Shown: positions 1 to 11,690 of the stretch, in pieces
How positions within the stretch are numbered: position 1 is the first letter of the stretch
Layout: every line of letters begins with the position of its first letter
Origin: Salvia splendens
Lineage: Eukaryota > Streptophyta > Magnoliopsida > Lamiales > Lamiaceae
NCBI RefSeq assembly: GCF_004379255.2
Contig: NC_056034.1
Span: 2,172,501-2,236,500 of the forward strand
Length of the DNA: 64,000 nt
Reading direction: 5' to 3'
Notes under the pieces: generated by a model
Seen by the model: only the letters and a program-made list of their open reading frames with translations
What the model was told of the DNA's origin: nothing
Database searches by the model: none
Made by a program: the position numbers and the translations under genes

Positions 1-1
1 T

Positions 2-517
2 ATTAGCTTCTCCAATCCAGATGATAAATTGAAGACATCCAACGGCCAATCAAAATGGATGGAACCTCCTAAAGCAGAACTGAAACGTTCAAACTCTGAA
101 GATGATTTGACTGCCCTGTTGAAGGTAAAGAATTGATCTATGGTTTTTAAACTTGAGGGTCTGCAGTGTTAGGTATTGATACTCTTGGAAATTTTCAGGA
201 AGAGGAAGATCTTGTCAATGCTCACCGGAGGCAAGTGGAGGAGATTATGAATATTGCTCGTGAGGTTTGTGACAATCACTCTGTTATGCATGGTTTCTAA
301 TTGCCCTTCTCAAATCAATGTGTTGTTTCACTCGGAGCAGGAAATGAATCTATTAGTTGAGGCCGATCAGCCAGGCAATCAAGTAGATGATTATATCTCC
401 AGGCTGAGTTCCATCCTATCTAAGAAGGCTGCTGCTATCTTAGAGTTACAGAATCGATTGGCTCGTTTTCAAAAACGCTTGAAGGAACAGAATGTCCTCG
501 TCTCTTCAGCCTACTAA
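2..517 (+). CDS. KIN13A: Kinesin-13A C-terminal end (5' partial)
   Basis: Three terminal exons are visible: 2-124, 199-264 and 341-517, with GT-AG junctions and continuous frame, encoding the last 121 residues. The protein ends in a coiled-coil segment (AAAILELQNRLARFQKRLKE) followed by QNVLVSSAY and a stop. This tail is characteristic of plant kinesin-13A, a microtubule-depolymerising kinesin linked in Arabidopsis to Golgi vesicles, trichome shape and wall pitting. The motor domain lies left of the window. An acidic EEEDLVNAHRRQVEE helix precedes the final exon. The assignment rests on recalled family similarity; the exon junctions are seen directly. Confidence 0.85.
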
Positions 518-1239
518 TATAGGCAGGCATTTGTTTGATGCAGCTTTGCGTGCGTGCATACAAAGGCGAGGAGGCTTGTGTTCGTGTCAGCCTTTGGCTA
601 GTGATGTTTGTATGCATATGTTTCTAAGCCAACCACAATATTTTCTTAGCCCATATTGTATAATCTTGAGAGTATTTGTACAAGTCGTCTTTGCACCTTG
701 AAATTTTCTGTTTTCTGCTTTTGTACTAGTGTAGTTGTATATAGCCCATGATTTGATTTGAGCTCTACTGTTTATATATAAATGATTTTTTAAGGTTTAT
801 TGGCATTAAAATACTTGAATTATTGCAGTTTTTTTAGTCTTGTTTAGAGCCCAACAAGTTCAAACCAATTTTTCCAAAAGAATTTTCTATATAAAATTAA
901 TCAAAATCTATCCTTACCTCCTTCGATTGTTAATATGAACAGTGATTTTTCAAAGTTTATTTGTATTAATTTATTACTCAGTATATTATACTACTATATC
1001 TCCCTTTATGTCACAATAAAAGAAGCTTTATTCTTTTTTCTGGTGCAATGAGCTGAGTGTTTCATTTCATTTTTTTTTTCAAAAATCAACATTTTCTATG
1101 TTTCATAGGAGTACTACGTTATTCACTTATTGCTTTTGTTTTCCCTTTTCACTTATTTAATTTATTTTTCTATTATACTCTATTTTATTTGGAAAGCTCA
1201 AACGAAAGCGATTTTTTCGAAAAAAAAGGTGAAGACCAA
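518..1239. other. 3' flank of kinesin gene, AT-rich
   Basis: The first 250 bases or so are probably the 3' UTR of the kinesin gene. The rest is AT-rich with no coding signal. Confidence 0.5.
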
Positions 1240-1826
1240 TGTTTTAAAAACCGGACCGGCAAGCGAACTGGCGTCGTTACTGGTTCACTGGTTCAACCGG
1301 TTCACTGGTCGAACCATTTGTTGAACCGGAACATTGTTTATATATATATTTATTTATTTATTTAGTAGTAAATAATAAAATTTAATTAAATGTTTTATCA
1401 ATAAATATTATAGTATTATACATTTAATAGTATTATTATAGAAAATTAGTATATTAGAATATTTAATGACGTTAAGTTTAAATACAATAATAAATTATAC
1501 TACACAATATTAAAAACTAGTATTAAACTCTATGTATAATTATAAACTCCTATATTGTAAAATATTAGTGATTGTAAAAGTATAATTAAAATATAAGAAA
1601 GATATTATAATTAACAATTTCTTAAAGGAATATAAAATTAAAATGAATTATTAGTTTCGGTGAAAAAGAATTTCAGATTTAATGTATAAGGATAATTAAT
1701 GTTCATAATGTTTCAAAATGACCATGTGGTAGAGTGGTAAATGAGTAGGTATTTAGAGATAAGGTCATGTGTTCAAGTCCTAGCAACAACAAATCTTAAA
1801 AAAATATTTTGAACCGGTCCGCATTC
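1240..1826. mobile_element. Non-autonomous element with CCGG-rich ends and tRNA-like boxes
   Basis: The left end near 1248 (AAACCGGACCGGC) and the right end near 1811 (GAACCGGTCCGC) are imperfect inverted repeats around an AT-rich core. Short direct motifs of the type GGTTCACTGGTTCAACCGG sit inside the left end. Near the right end, TGGTAGAGTGG (about 1727) and TGTTCAAGTCC (about 1770) match the A and B boxes of a tRNA-type Pol III promoter with a plausible spacing, as in tRNA-derived SINE heads. No coding sequence is seen. Family and exact ends are uncertain. Confidence 0.45.
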
Positions 1827-2322
1827 AATGTGCTCAATGTGCTAGTCAAATGAACATATTCTTAAACTTATTATATTATCTCCCATGAATGGACGCGTGT
1901 TGGCATTCCACTTTTTCTTCTCCTTTCAGTGCATATCCGAATTAAAATCTAGTACTTATTTTTTTGTCGTGAATATCTCATTTATTTATATTTTTTCACT
2001 TTATCTCCTTAAATATCAAGTTTTTAAAATACTCACAATCAACAAAAATGTCCTAGCAACAACAAATCTTAAAAAAATATTTTGAACCGGTCCGCATTCA
2101 ATGTGCTCAATGTGCTAGTCAAATGAACATATTCTTAAACTTATTATATTATCTCCCATGAATGGACGCGTGTTGGCATTCCACTTTTTCTTCTCCTTTC
2201 AGTGCATATCCGAATTAAAATCTAGTACTTATTTTTTTGTCGTGAATATCTCATTTATTTATATTTTTTCACTTTATCTCCTTAAATATCAAGTTTTTAA
2301 AATACTCACAATCAACAAAAAT
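1777..2322. repeat. 273-bp tandem duplication
   Basis: The segment 1777-2049 is repeated at 2050-2322 with no difference that I can see by eye. The unit starts in the tRNA-like B box of the preceding element, contains its CCGG right end, and continues into unique flanking DNA. The 66- and 79-codon reading frames inside are a by-product of the duplication, not genes. Confidence 0.9.
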
Positions 2323-2483
2323 TTATTCCATGAAAAGAAATACTACAATTTAAAGCCATTACATTATACAGTAACATTATTTCTGCATGCTATATAGTAA
2401 ATAGAACAAACTTGTAATTTGCATATGATCACACAATACTACATTCACGTCTTACCAACTCAGATGCGTTTCACCGCACAAAT

Positions 2484-3053
2484 TCAGAGCTTCAAAGGCG
2501 CGAGGCTTCTCATGGAGCTGTAATTGGTCTCCGGCGCCAGCTTCCTCATGGAAGCGTTGAGGCTCCTCCGCCCCGACACGTGGAACTCCGAATACATATC
2601 CATGAGAAAATCGTCGACGATCTCCACGTAAGCCGGGCAAGTGAGCCGCGAGTAGTAGTGCAGCACCTCCTCCACATCCACCGCCTGATCGATGTCGCTC
2701 GAATCCGTCATCTCCAGATCTATCATCTTCTGCGCCAACACATCCGCGCCCGACCACCGCCATTTCGCCGCCTCCTCCTTCACGGTATGTTTCTCTCTCA
2801 CCGCGGTCTCTGACCGATTTTCGATTTTCTTCTTCGTCGCTGTTTCGATCGGATTAGGAATCGGATTAGGGCTGGAATTAGGGTTAGTTTCTGAGAAGAT
2901 CGTGTAGCAATCATCTGAATTGTTGGCGTTGGTGTTGGTGGGGGATTTTGTTGGTTTGAGGGGTGTGAAGGATTTGGTGAGGAATTTCATGGTTTTGTGA
3001 ATGGTTGATTTGATGAGCGGCTTTCCGTCTCTTGTGATTGGCTTGCTGCTCAT
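2484..3053 (-). CDS. OVATE-like plant protein
   Basis: Single-exon ORF of 189 codons from ATG at 3053. An in-frame ATG lies 51 codons upstream (3206), but the stretch between encodes a leader interrupted by a His-Thr run from a (TG)n microsatellite, so I prefer 3053. The N-terminus is basic and Ser/Thr/Pro-rich (MSSKPITRDGKPL). The C-terminal half carries a compact acidic-hydrophobic block, roughly residues 120-165, with DVEEVLHYYSRLTCPAYVEI, that resembles the C-terminal domain of OVATE family transcriptional repressors, perhaps the OFP17 type. Key similarity is the E-E-[LV]-L-x-Y-Y core followed by a Tyr/Ile/Val-rich helix. Function is inferred from family only; a plant-specific protein of unknown function is the alternative. 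Confidence 0.55.
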   Translation of the reverse strand: MSSKPITRDGKPLIKSTIHKTMKFLTKSFTPLKPTKSPTNTNANNSDDCYTIFSETNPNSSPNPIPNPIETATKKKIENRSETAVREKHTVKEEAAKWRWSGADVLAQKMIDLEMTDSSDIDQAVDVEEVLHYYSRLTCPAYVEIVDDFLMDMYSEFHVSGRRSLNASMRKLAPETNYSSMRSLAPLKL

Positions 3054-3064
3054 CTTTATCACTC

Positions 3065-3087
3065 TGTGTGTGTGTGTGTGTGTGTGT
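3065..3087. repeat. (TG)n microsatellite in 5' leader
   Basis: About eleven TG units lie just upstream of the preferred start of the OVATE-like gene, on the strand opposite to its transcript (so CA in the mRNA). Confidence 0.9.
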
Positions 3088-3206
3088 AAAGTGGTGGAAA
3101 ACTTCCAAATTGTGTTGTGGAGTGGAAGAAGTTGCAGGTTTTGTTTGGTAAGAAAACAGAGTGGAGACAACAACAATTCAGGTTTCTTTCTATTGCCTTG
3201 AGACAA

Positions 3207-3886
3207 ATGGCAATGTGATGGGAATGGGACACTTTTTATGTGCTTTTTGGCCCACAGTGTTTCTGTCTCCTCAGAGCATGTGCGACGTTGTGTCGAAATG
3301 GCGTACTATGTGTAACGCAGTGTTTTAGAGGTCCGACATAATATGTAACACAGTTGTGCGTGTAAAATTGTGGTTGCGCCGTTGAGCTTCATTTGAAAAA
3401 TGTGAATCGAAAAAAGTTAACGGAAAACAAATCTTGCTTTGGCTTTTATATGTATGCAGAATGAGTTACTTCAAAAGTGAAATGAATAAAATAACAAAGC
3501 AAAAGTAAAATAATTCCAATCAAAATGGGAGTACATGATATTAATCATATGGAGTCCAATTTGGTCACAAAATAAATGGTTGTGACCATCACTCTCTCTA
3601 TTCACTCCCAGTCAAGCATCACATGTGATTATTTATATTCTGATAATTATGAATCCAAATGTTTAACTAACAACTTGTTGAAACCACTTGTTGAATTTGA
3701 AATAATGAGAAAATGTTTCAGCATTTATGTGAGGAGATATATTAATAATTTAATATGGTCCCAATCTATAACATAAAAATAAGGTTAGTGGTAGGCACCT
3801 CACATTTGTTGAGGAGTGAGATGATGATTATAACAACTCATACAAATTTTTTTAATTGCTCCACAAGGCAGTCACTCTCATACAGT

Positions 3887-3932
<46 letters not shown>

Positions 3933-4629
3933 TATTATTATTATTATTATCTCTCTTTTTTCATCCTTTAGGAAGAACTTCATGTGGACGATAATATTAT
4001 GATTTTCCCATAAAGATTGATTCCAACTCCAAAATGAACATCAAGAGGTAGGATAACCAAGCTTCCTACATACAAATTCAAATATCAATCATCTTCTTTA
4101 ATCTTAACTTAATAAAACATATAGTAGTAATTAGTTACTTTTATTTTCTTTTGACAATTAAGTTAATTGTGTGATTAATATTAATGTATCTATAACTATT
4201 TGAATTACTAACATAAAGTTCTGCCAAATTTATAATTTTATGTAATTCAATTGAGATCTAAAAAGCATTTTTTATTTGATTTCAACATTTTAGTCATTTC
4301 ACACAATCTTTATCTACTATTTTCCCTACAATATTCATCAGACAAATAGGATGGACAAATATGCAAAGTTGTTTTAGAAAAATATTAAATCAAAGTCATC
4401 CCTGCTTTTCATTAAAAGAAAAATGTGTACAATTGAGCATTGATAATTAGAAACTTCAACTACCCAACTTCTACCACTTGAACCCTTTCACACACACACA
4501 CCTCAGAGCTGGCCAAGAAATGAAGTTGGGACATCATGACAGCAAGATAAATACATGTATAACAGAAGAGATGTACACAGAATGTATTTCAGCAATCCTT
4601 TGTGTTAAATATCAATTTCTGATGTTCAA
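3207..4629. other. Intergenic, with trinucleotide microsatellite
   Basis: No gene seen. An (AAT)n tract at about 3888-3929 is followed by (ATT)n at 3932-3950, so together they can fold into a hairpin. The right part holds the 3' flank of the helicase gene. Confidence 0.6.
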
Positions 4630-7600
4630 TTATTTACTTGTGGCTTCCTTATTCTTGTGAGATTTGAAAAACTGATGCAACAATCTGTGAACTTCTCCAT
4701 AATTATTGGTTGTAGGAACCAGATGGCTTTTGATCCACTGTGGCAGCTTGTCTGTTGTGTGTGGAGTGTTTCTCTTCATAGGATCAGAAGCATAACGTGC
4801 ATCCACCAATAATATTGCAGCATAATCGTTCACATGCCGAATTGCTCTGCCTACAATCACCAATCAAGAAAATCTCGAATTAATTACAAACCGATGTAGA
4901 TTATAGAGAACATAGCATAAAATGAAGAAGCTTTGGCAAAGATGGTTAATTGCATGAGAAAATTGAACTTCTTGAGATGGCCAACAAAGACAGAAACGAT
5001 TTTCAGCAAAGATTTTTTATTTTTCTGTAGCAGCACTTACCAATGGATTGATTCACTGCTTTCATGCAAAGATTTTCATAGTACTCTTTTCCTCTCCCTT
5101 TACACCTTTTAAGGATTTGAAGCCCAGACTCGGCATCCCTACCGCCACACGCAGTTTCGCTTGGGATCGCCTTGCCAAGACCCTCAATATGCTTCACCCT
5201 CTCCATTAACTCAACATCTGATGGGCTAGGATAGGGCAGTCCAACCATTACTATGCACCGGCCAGCACCGTCGTTAAAATTGATGCCTTCGGATATCTTG
5301 CCCCCGACAATGGCAAAGAGGATTGCACCATTGCAAGACGTGGAACCTGTGATGGACAACGTGTCAATTGTCTCTTTGTATTCTCTCAATACAGCTTCAA
5401 CATCTGTACTCTTTCTTGGCTCTCTGAAAATACGCTTCTTCTTCATGATCCTTGAAACGATTCCCGATTCCTTCCATGCATCATAGACCTGGCTCTCGTA
5501 TTCGAATGATGAGAAGAATACAACTACGCCTTCTGGAACAACTGTCACTAGATTAGACAGCAGAAGACCTAGTTCCCCAATCTGTGATTACGTCCAATAT
5601 GTAGTAGTTAATCACCGGAAAAAAACATGACATTGAGGGATAGTAATACTTGAAATAAGGTCAGGAAACCATGACACAGTGAAAAAGAGGATTCCTCACC
5701 ATGGTTGATGAACTCCTAGCTTTGTAGCTAAAATCAAAGGACTGACCAGAAGGCCCGAGCTTAACAGCAACTGGCAAAATGTTTTTAGAAGGAACTATGT
5801 GTCCACATGAAAAGAAGGGTAACTCATTTAAATGTAGCGACCGGAAAAGTCTTTCCTTGGTTTCCTCTATAGGTTGTAAGGTTCCGCCAGCCAAGACGAC
5901 AGCATGGGCTTGATCCAGCACCTGCCCAAAAATTAATTTTACATTGATTAGAAGTGAAAATTTTGTCTAAGAATTCTGCAATCAAATAGTTGTAGCAAAC
6001 AGGCAAACCTCAGAAAATATTTTCTCTCCAGTCAGCATAACATACTTTACATACCCTCCTTCCAGGCCGTTACATGTTTTCATTGGTCTCGAGACTACCA
6101 TTTTCCCATCACTGTTATTATTGATCAAAGAGGAAAGCATATCAGATAATGCTCTGAAACCAGAGATTGCACTTTCCTCAGCATCTCCACCAGGACCGAT
6201 ATTTTGAGATAAGACAAGTTTATCTCCGTATCCACAGACCTAAAGAAAATAAGAACATTCAAATTGTAAAAGTGGGTGATGAAGAGATGTTAAATAAGAA
6301 ACAGAAACGATTCTACCTTGTAAATTATGTTGCTTTCTTTCACGTATTGTAGCAGTTTGACCAGGTTTATGTTGTCAATATTCAGAGCAAATAAGAATTC
6401 ATTGATGGTCATTGTATCGCATGGAACTGGATGGTCAGTGCCGTTTACATGCTTCTCATCACAAGACAAGATTCTTAGAAAGGCCCGAGTGATGATCATC
6501 AAAGTCTGGATATATCTTCGGTTTCCTGGTCCTAGAACATTACAAAATCTTTGGAAATATCCATCTAAGTGAGACAGCAATTGTTTCAACTGCAAAGGAC
6601 GAGATACAATTGCAAAAATTACAAACGGCCCATGATTAAAAAAGAGAACAATTGTCAAAGAAATGATCGAATAATATGCCGGACTCAACAGCTATTCTGG
6701 AGATACAATGAAGAACTTTAGTAGAAACATTTACTAATGCCAGCTAAAATAACTTTAGAATTTTACCTGGGACCATGAGATTCTTGCGTCATACATACTG
6801 ATGAGAGTGTCTGCTAGATTATGAGCTTCGTCTATGATAATAACGCTGTCTTTCAGATTTAAGCCCAAGGATTCACGCGATGATTTTGAAAGAAGAGACT
6901 GATATGGAAGAACCACAAGGTCAGCTGCAGGTAACATTTTTCTCGAACCATAATATGGGCAACCTCCTATATCGCGTCCAATATGCACAAGATCTTCAAT
7001 GTCCAGAGCCTCCATTTGAATAACATCATTTGCGAACTCTTCTATCTTCTTCCTTCTTAACATCGGACATCCAGAAGAAGATTTGTTGCCACGAATCCTT
7101 TTTCCAGAACCCACCTTCTGCTTATATAAAATAGAGCTTCAATAAAACAGAGCTTCAATAAAACAGAATACAACTACTATTTACGTGGCAGGGAAAAGGT
7201 ATTAAGACTTTTAGTCATGATGGTTTCCGGGTTCCATAACCAACAAAGCTGCAACCAACCATGGCTGCTTGATAACTGATAAGGTATTCTACAACTGCCT
7301 CAAATTAATATCAATGGGTGGTGTACAATTATCATAGAGCACTCATGTTAGGACTGTGAATAACATATGATTATCTTCATGTTTTGCATGAAATGGAAGA
7401 TTCGTAGCTGAGAAACATGATGAAACATGCTTATTATGGGAACAACAAAGTTTCTTAATTTCGTTGTAATGTAGGGAGTATTATATTTGAAGATAAAGCA
7501 TCTGAAATCTGAATACCTTCATTTTAGAAGCTTCATTTTTCTTATTCTTTTGGAGCATTGAGCATTTCTCATTTATGCGATTGGAACCCCCCAGCTTCAA

Positions 7601-8591
7601 CACCTCTGAAAGTGAAGGTTCAGCATTATGAAGTCAAGCATCCTCTACTAACACAACGAATTCTAACACCAAATTAGACCAGTATAATGCCATACCTTCA
7701 TTGATACAGAGATTCTTCCTAGAACCCAAGCATACAACCTTCAACTCACTAGCAAATTTAGTCTTCCTCAGCTCTTTCATAAACTGTGAAAGCTGTGAAT
7801 GTGTCCGACTGCAAAAATAGATCTTCACTCGCGACTCCTCTTCCTTCCCAACCAGCTCATCCACCTCGTCCTCTTCCTCACTCGACAACACATCATCCCC
7901 TCCAACATTCTTCCTTTTCGATTTCCCACCTACTTCCGATTCACTGTCATACTCTTCCAACAAAAACTCCGCGTCATCCACCTCACTGATCCCGTCATTC
8001 TCCTTCGTGCTTCTCTCCTCCTTCTTAACCCCCCTACCCTTTTCACCTTCTCCACTACTATAGCTAGATAAATCTCTAACATTTTCTCCCTTTTCCTTCA
8101 AATGAGATCCAATTCCCCTCTTATGCATTATAGGTTTACTCTTGACTACATCAGCTTCTTTATTTGGCACAAAATTTCTAAGCCAATCCGGCTCATCATC
8201 ATCGCCATCCTTACCCTCGCCCAACTTCTCCTTCCCATTATTCTCCGCAGTCTCCAATTTCTTTCGATCGACATGCCACTGCAGTGCACTGCATATCATG
8301 CTAAGGGTTTTTCCAGTCCCTGCAACAACCCAACCATCAATCCCTCTAACACCTTACAACAAAGAAACAAATTACAGAAGAATACGCAAATAACGAATAA
8401 AACAAGGGAAACCACATTCAATCGCTAATGTTAAATAGCAGAACCAACAATCGGGCCGCGGAAATGGCAAAATGCGTACCGGTGGGGCTTTCCAGCATCG
8501 AGAGGCCACCTCTGTTGAGCGATTCGTGAAGGAATTTCATGAAATCCAGCTGTATCGAGTAGGGTTTGTAGGGGAATGCTGGAAATTCCAT
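4630..8591 (-). CDS. DDX11: DDX11/CHL1-type Fe-S DNA helicase
   Basis: Nine exons on the minus strand: 8591-8480, 8319-7696, 7605-7517, 7117-6767, 6589-6317, 6239-6009, 5921-5700, 5581-5041 and 4850-4630. They join in frame to an 887-residue protein. Seen: Q-motif-like FPYKPYSIQ near the start; Walker A SPTGTGKT at about 35-42, split by intron 1; an acidic Ser/Glu insert, then FCSRTHSQLSQF; Cys residues in CINE, KCSM, GCPM and GGCPYY consistent with the 4Fe-4S ligands of XPD-like helicases; DEAH at about 371-374; motif III-like AGGTLQP; motif V region GGKISEGINF; motif VI GRAIRH near 815. In yeast and animals the family acts in sister-chromatid cohesion and fork processing. Length is close to Arabidopsis CHL1. 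No in-frame ATG lies upstream of 8591 before a stop. All motifs look intact. Confidence 0.92.
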
Positions 8592-9780
8592 TGCGCCGTT
8601 CTTCTTCGTTTGGGAGTACTCACAGCTTATCGAGTTGTACTCAACTGGGAAATCATCCGCAAAGCTTTCACGGCGAGTTCAATTTTCCCGCGTTTATATA
8701 CATTCTTTTTGTTATGTTCTCATTTCCTACATTTATTTTAATTTTAATATCTAACTCTATTATTAGCTTTATTAACTACCACTACTATAAATTAATCTCA
8801 TAAATATCATAGTTTAATATATTCATTTTTGGTCGAATTCTAATCTCTCTGCGACTTTAAAACTCAACTAAAAAGAGAGAAATTTGGGTTGCTACAAATC
8901 ACGTGATGAATTGCTAACTCATCCTTAATTGTTAACTACAACTAATTTCAAACCATATAATTTTAGACATCTAATTATGTATAAATTGTCATGTATAATT
9001 TCATTTTATTATTATTTAGATTTTAAAAATTAAAAGAACTATTAAATTTATGATTTTGGATCAAAATATCAATATAGTGTATTAAACATATCAATGTGAT
9101 GCTTGGAATATGTCAACATAATTTCGAATGAACATTTTATATGTATTATGTTGACCTATTTTATTAGCTATGTTTACATTAATCCGGCACTACAAAAATA
9201 TAAAAACTCAATATTTTTTTTTCTAAATTTTGATATTGGAACATATGCAAGTAGATCTCGTTATAATCCTTATAAAATTATGTTTAATTTTATATGTGTT
9301 GTGTGAAAAAATAATTTAAATTGAGATAGTTATATGCATTTAAACTTTTGAGATATTTTTAAAAAGTTAGTTATAACTATTTTATTGTTAATTGACATAA
9401 ATATCATAATTGACATTTTTTGTTAGATACATTGATACTAAAAAATGATAGATACTGGCCCTTGATTTGAAGATCTTATGTCTTAGGTAGCAATTTAAAT
9501 ACTATGAGTTAGCAATATAACACCCTATAGGTAGTATAATGTATTTTCAACTAAAAGACAATAATTTTGAATATAAAACATATGATATTATTTATTCATT
9601 GACGATAACATCTATCTATGAAAAAATTGCAAATTATTTCATTGTAAATAATTTCAAATAAATATAAATGTCCTATTTTTTCTGCTAATTTCTAAATTGC
9701 AAAACACCTCTACTAAATTTCATGATCTTCCCATTATTTACCAATATTCGTAAAAATTATGCATGATAAGTTAACACTCG
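8592..9780. other. Intergenic between divergent helicase and eL37 genes
   Basis: It holds the helicase 5' leader on the left and an AT-rich stretch in which I see no gene or clear element. Confidence 0.6.
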
Positions 9781-9786
9781 CTTTAA

Positions 9787-9895
9787 TGGGCCGAAAATGC
9801 ACTATCAGCCCAAAGCCAACAACAGGCCTATTTTGCTGATTCCGAAACCCTAAAATCGTTTCTCTCATTATTTTGGCTTCGCTCTTCGTATAAAA
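9787..9895 (+). promoter_or_regulatory. Ribosomal-protein-type promoter: site II, telo-box, TATA
   Basis: TGGGCC (site II type, 9787-9792) lies upstream of a telo-box AAACCCTAA (9845-9853) and a TATAAAA (9889-9895), about 60 bases before the eL37 start codon. Telo-box plus site II is the established signature of plant ribosomal protein promoters driven by TCP and Pur-alpha-like factors in growing cells. Confidence 0.75.
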
Positions 9896-9950
9896 CAACT
9901 CCTCTCAACGCAGCTCTCATTTTCCTCGACCGCTCTGCAACTCTACAGCC

Positions 9951-10951
<1,001 letters not shown>

Positions 10952-11690
10952 GTGTTGAAGAGTGCTGTTGATTGGAGTTTCTTTTGGTAATTTTATAGTA
11001 CTAGAGAGCAAATGAATTTTGAAAGCTGTTTGGATGGTGATTTTGCCAGTTGGAATCTTAGTTTCTTTATAATTATGTTGGTGTACTTTGTTTTGAATTT
11101 TAATACATATGGCTGAAAGACCAATCTTGTTCGTTTGCCTCGAATTTTTGATCTTGTTACAGTTTTATTCTTTAACACCTTGTTATTATTAGCCCAGTAT
11201 TTGATTAATGATTTTGAAACTCCAAAATAGTCCATTTATTGTACTCTATAAATGATTTACTTTTGGCTTTGCAAGTCAAAAAATATTTTTTCCTGGACAG
11301 TATGAATGAAATATGAAAATGTGTTTATGTTTGGCTTTCTGTTGATATAATTATTGGTGACATTAGTTAAAAAATGTGAAGGCTAGGCGTAAATTGGTGT
11401 TCACCACTCTGTTACTCTTAGTCTTGTATAAGTGAATCATAAGCAAATAAAAAATACTTCATAGATTCAAGATAATAGAAATTGAAATGTTACTGAGCCA
11501 ACTATCAACATTGAACACTACTCTTTGGAATACACAAAATGATTGCAAAATTTGCTTTTTTTTTTTTCTTTCAATGGTTTATGAAACAAAAGATCACTGT
11601 ACACACTTACTCGACAGAACTGATATTCTCTCAAGCAAAAAAACACTCTTTACTTTATAGCACATTTTTATCCCTCAAACTATCCTATCT
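10952..11690. other. Convergent 3' flanks
   Basis: It holds the 3' UTRs of eL37 (+) and the PX gene (-). No other gene is seen. Confidence 0.6.

Noticed and set aside
1720..1790. tRNA gene
   Set aside because: A- and B-box-like motifs are present but I cannot fold acceptor and anticodon stems; better explained as a SINE-like or element-borne promoter remnant.
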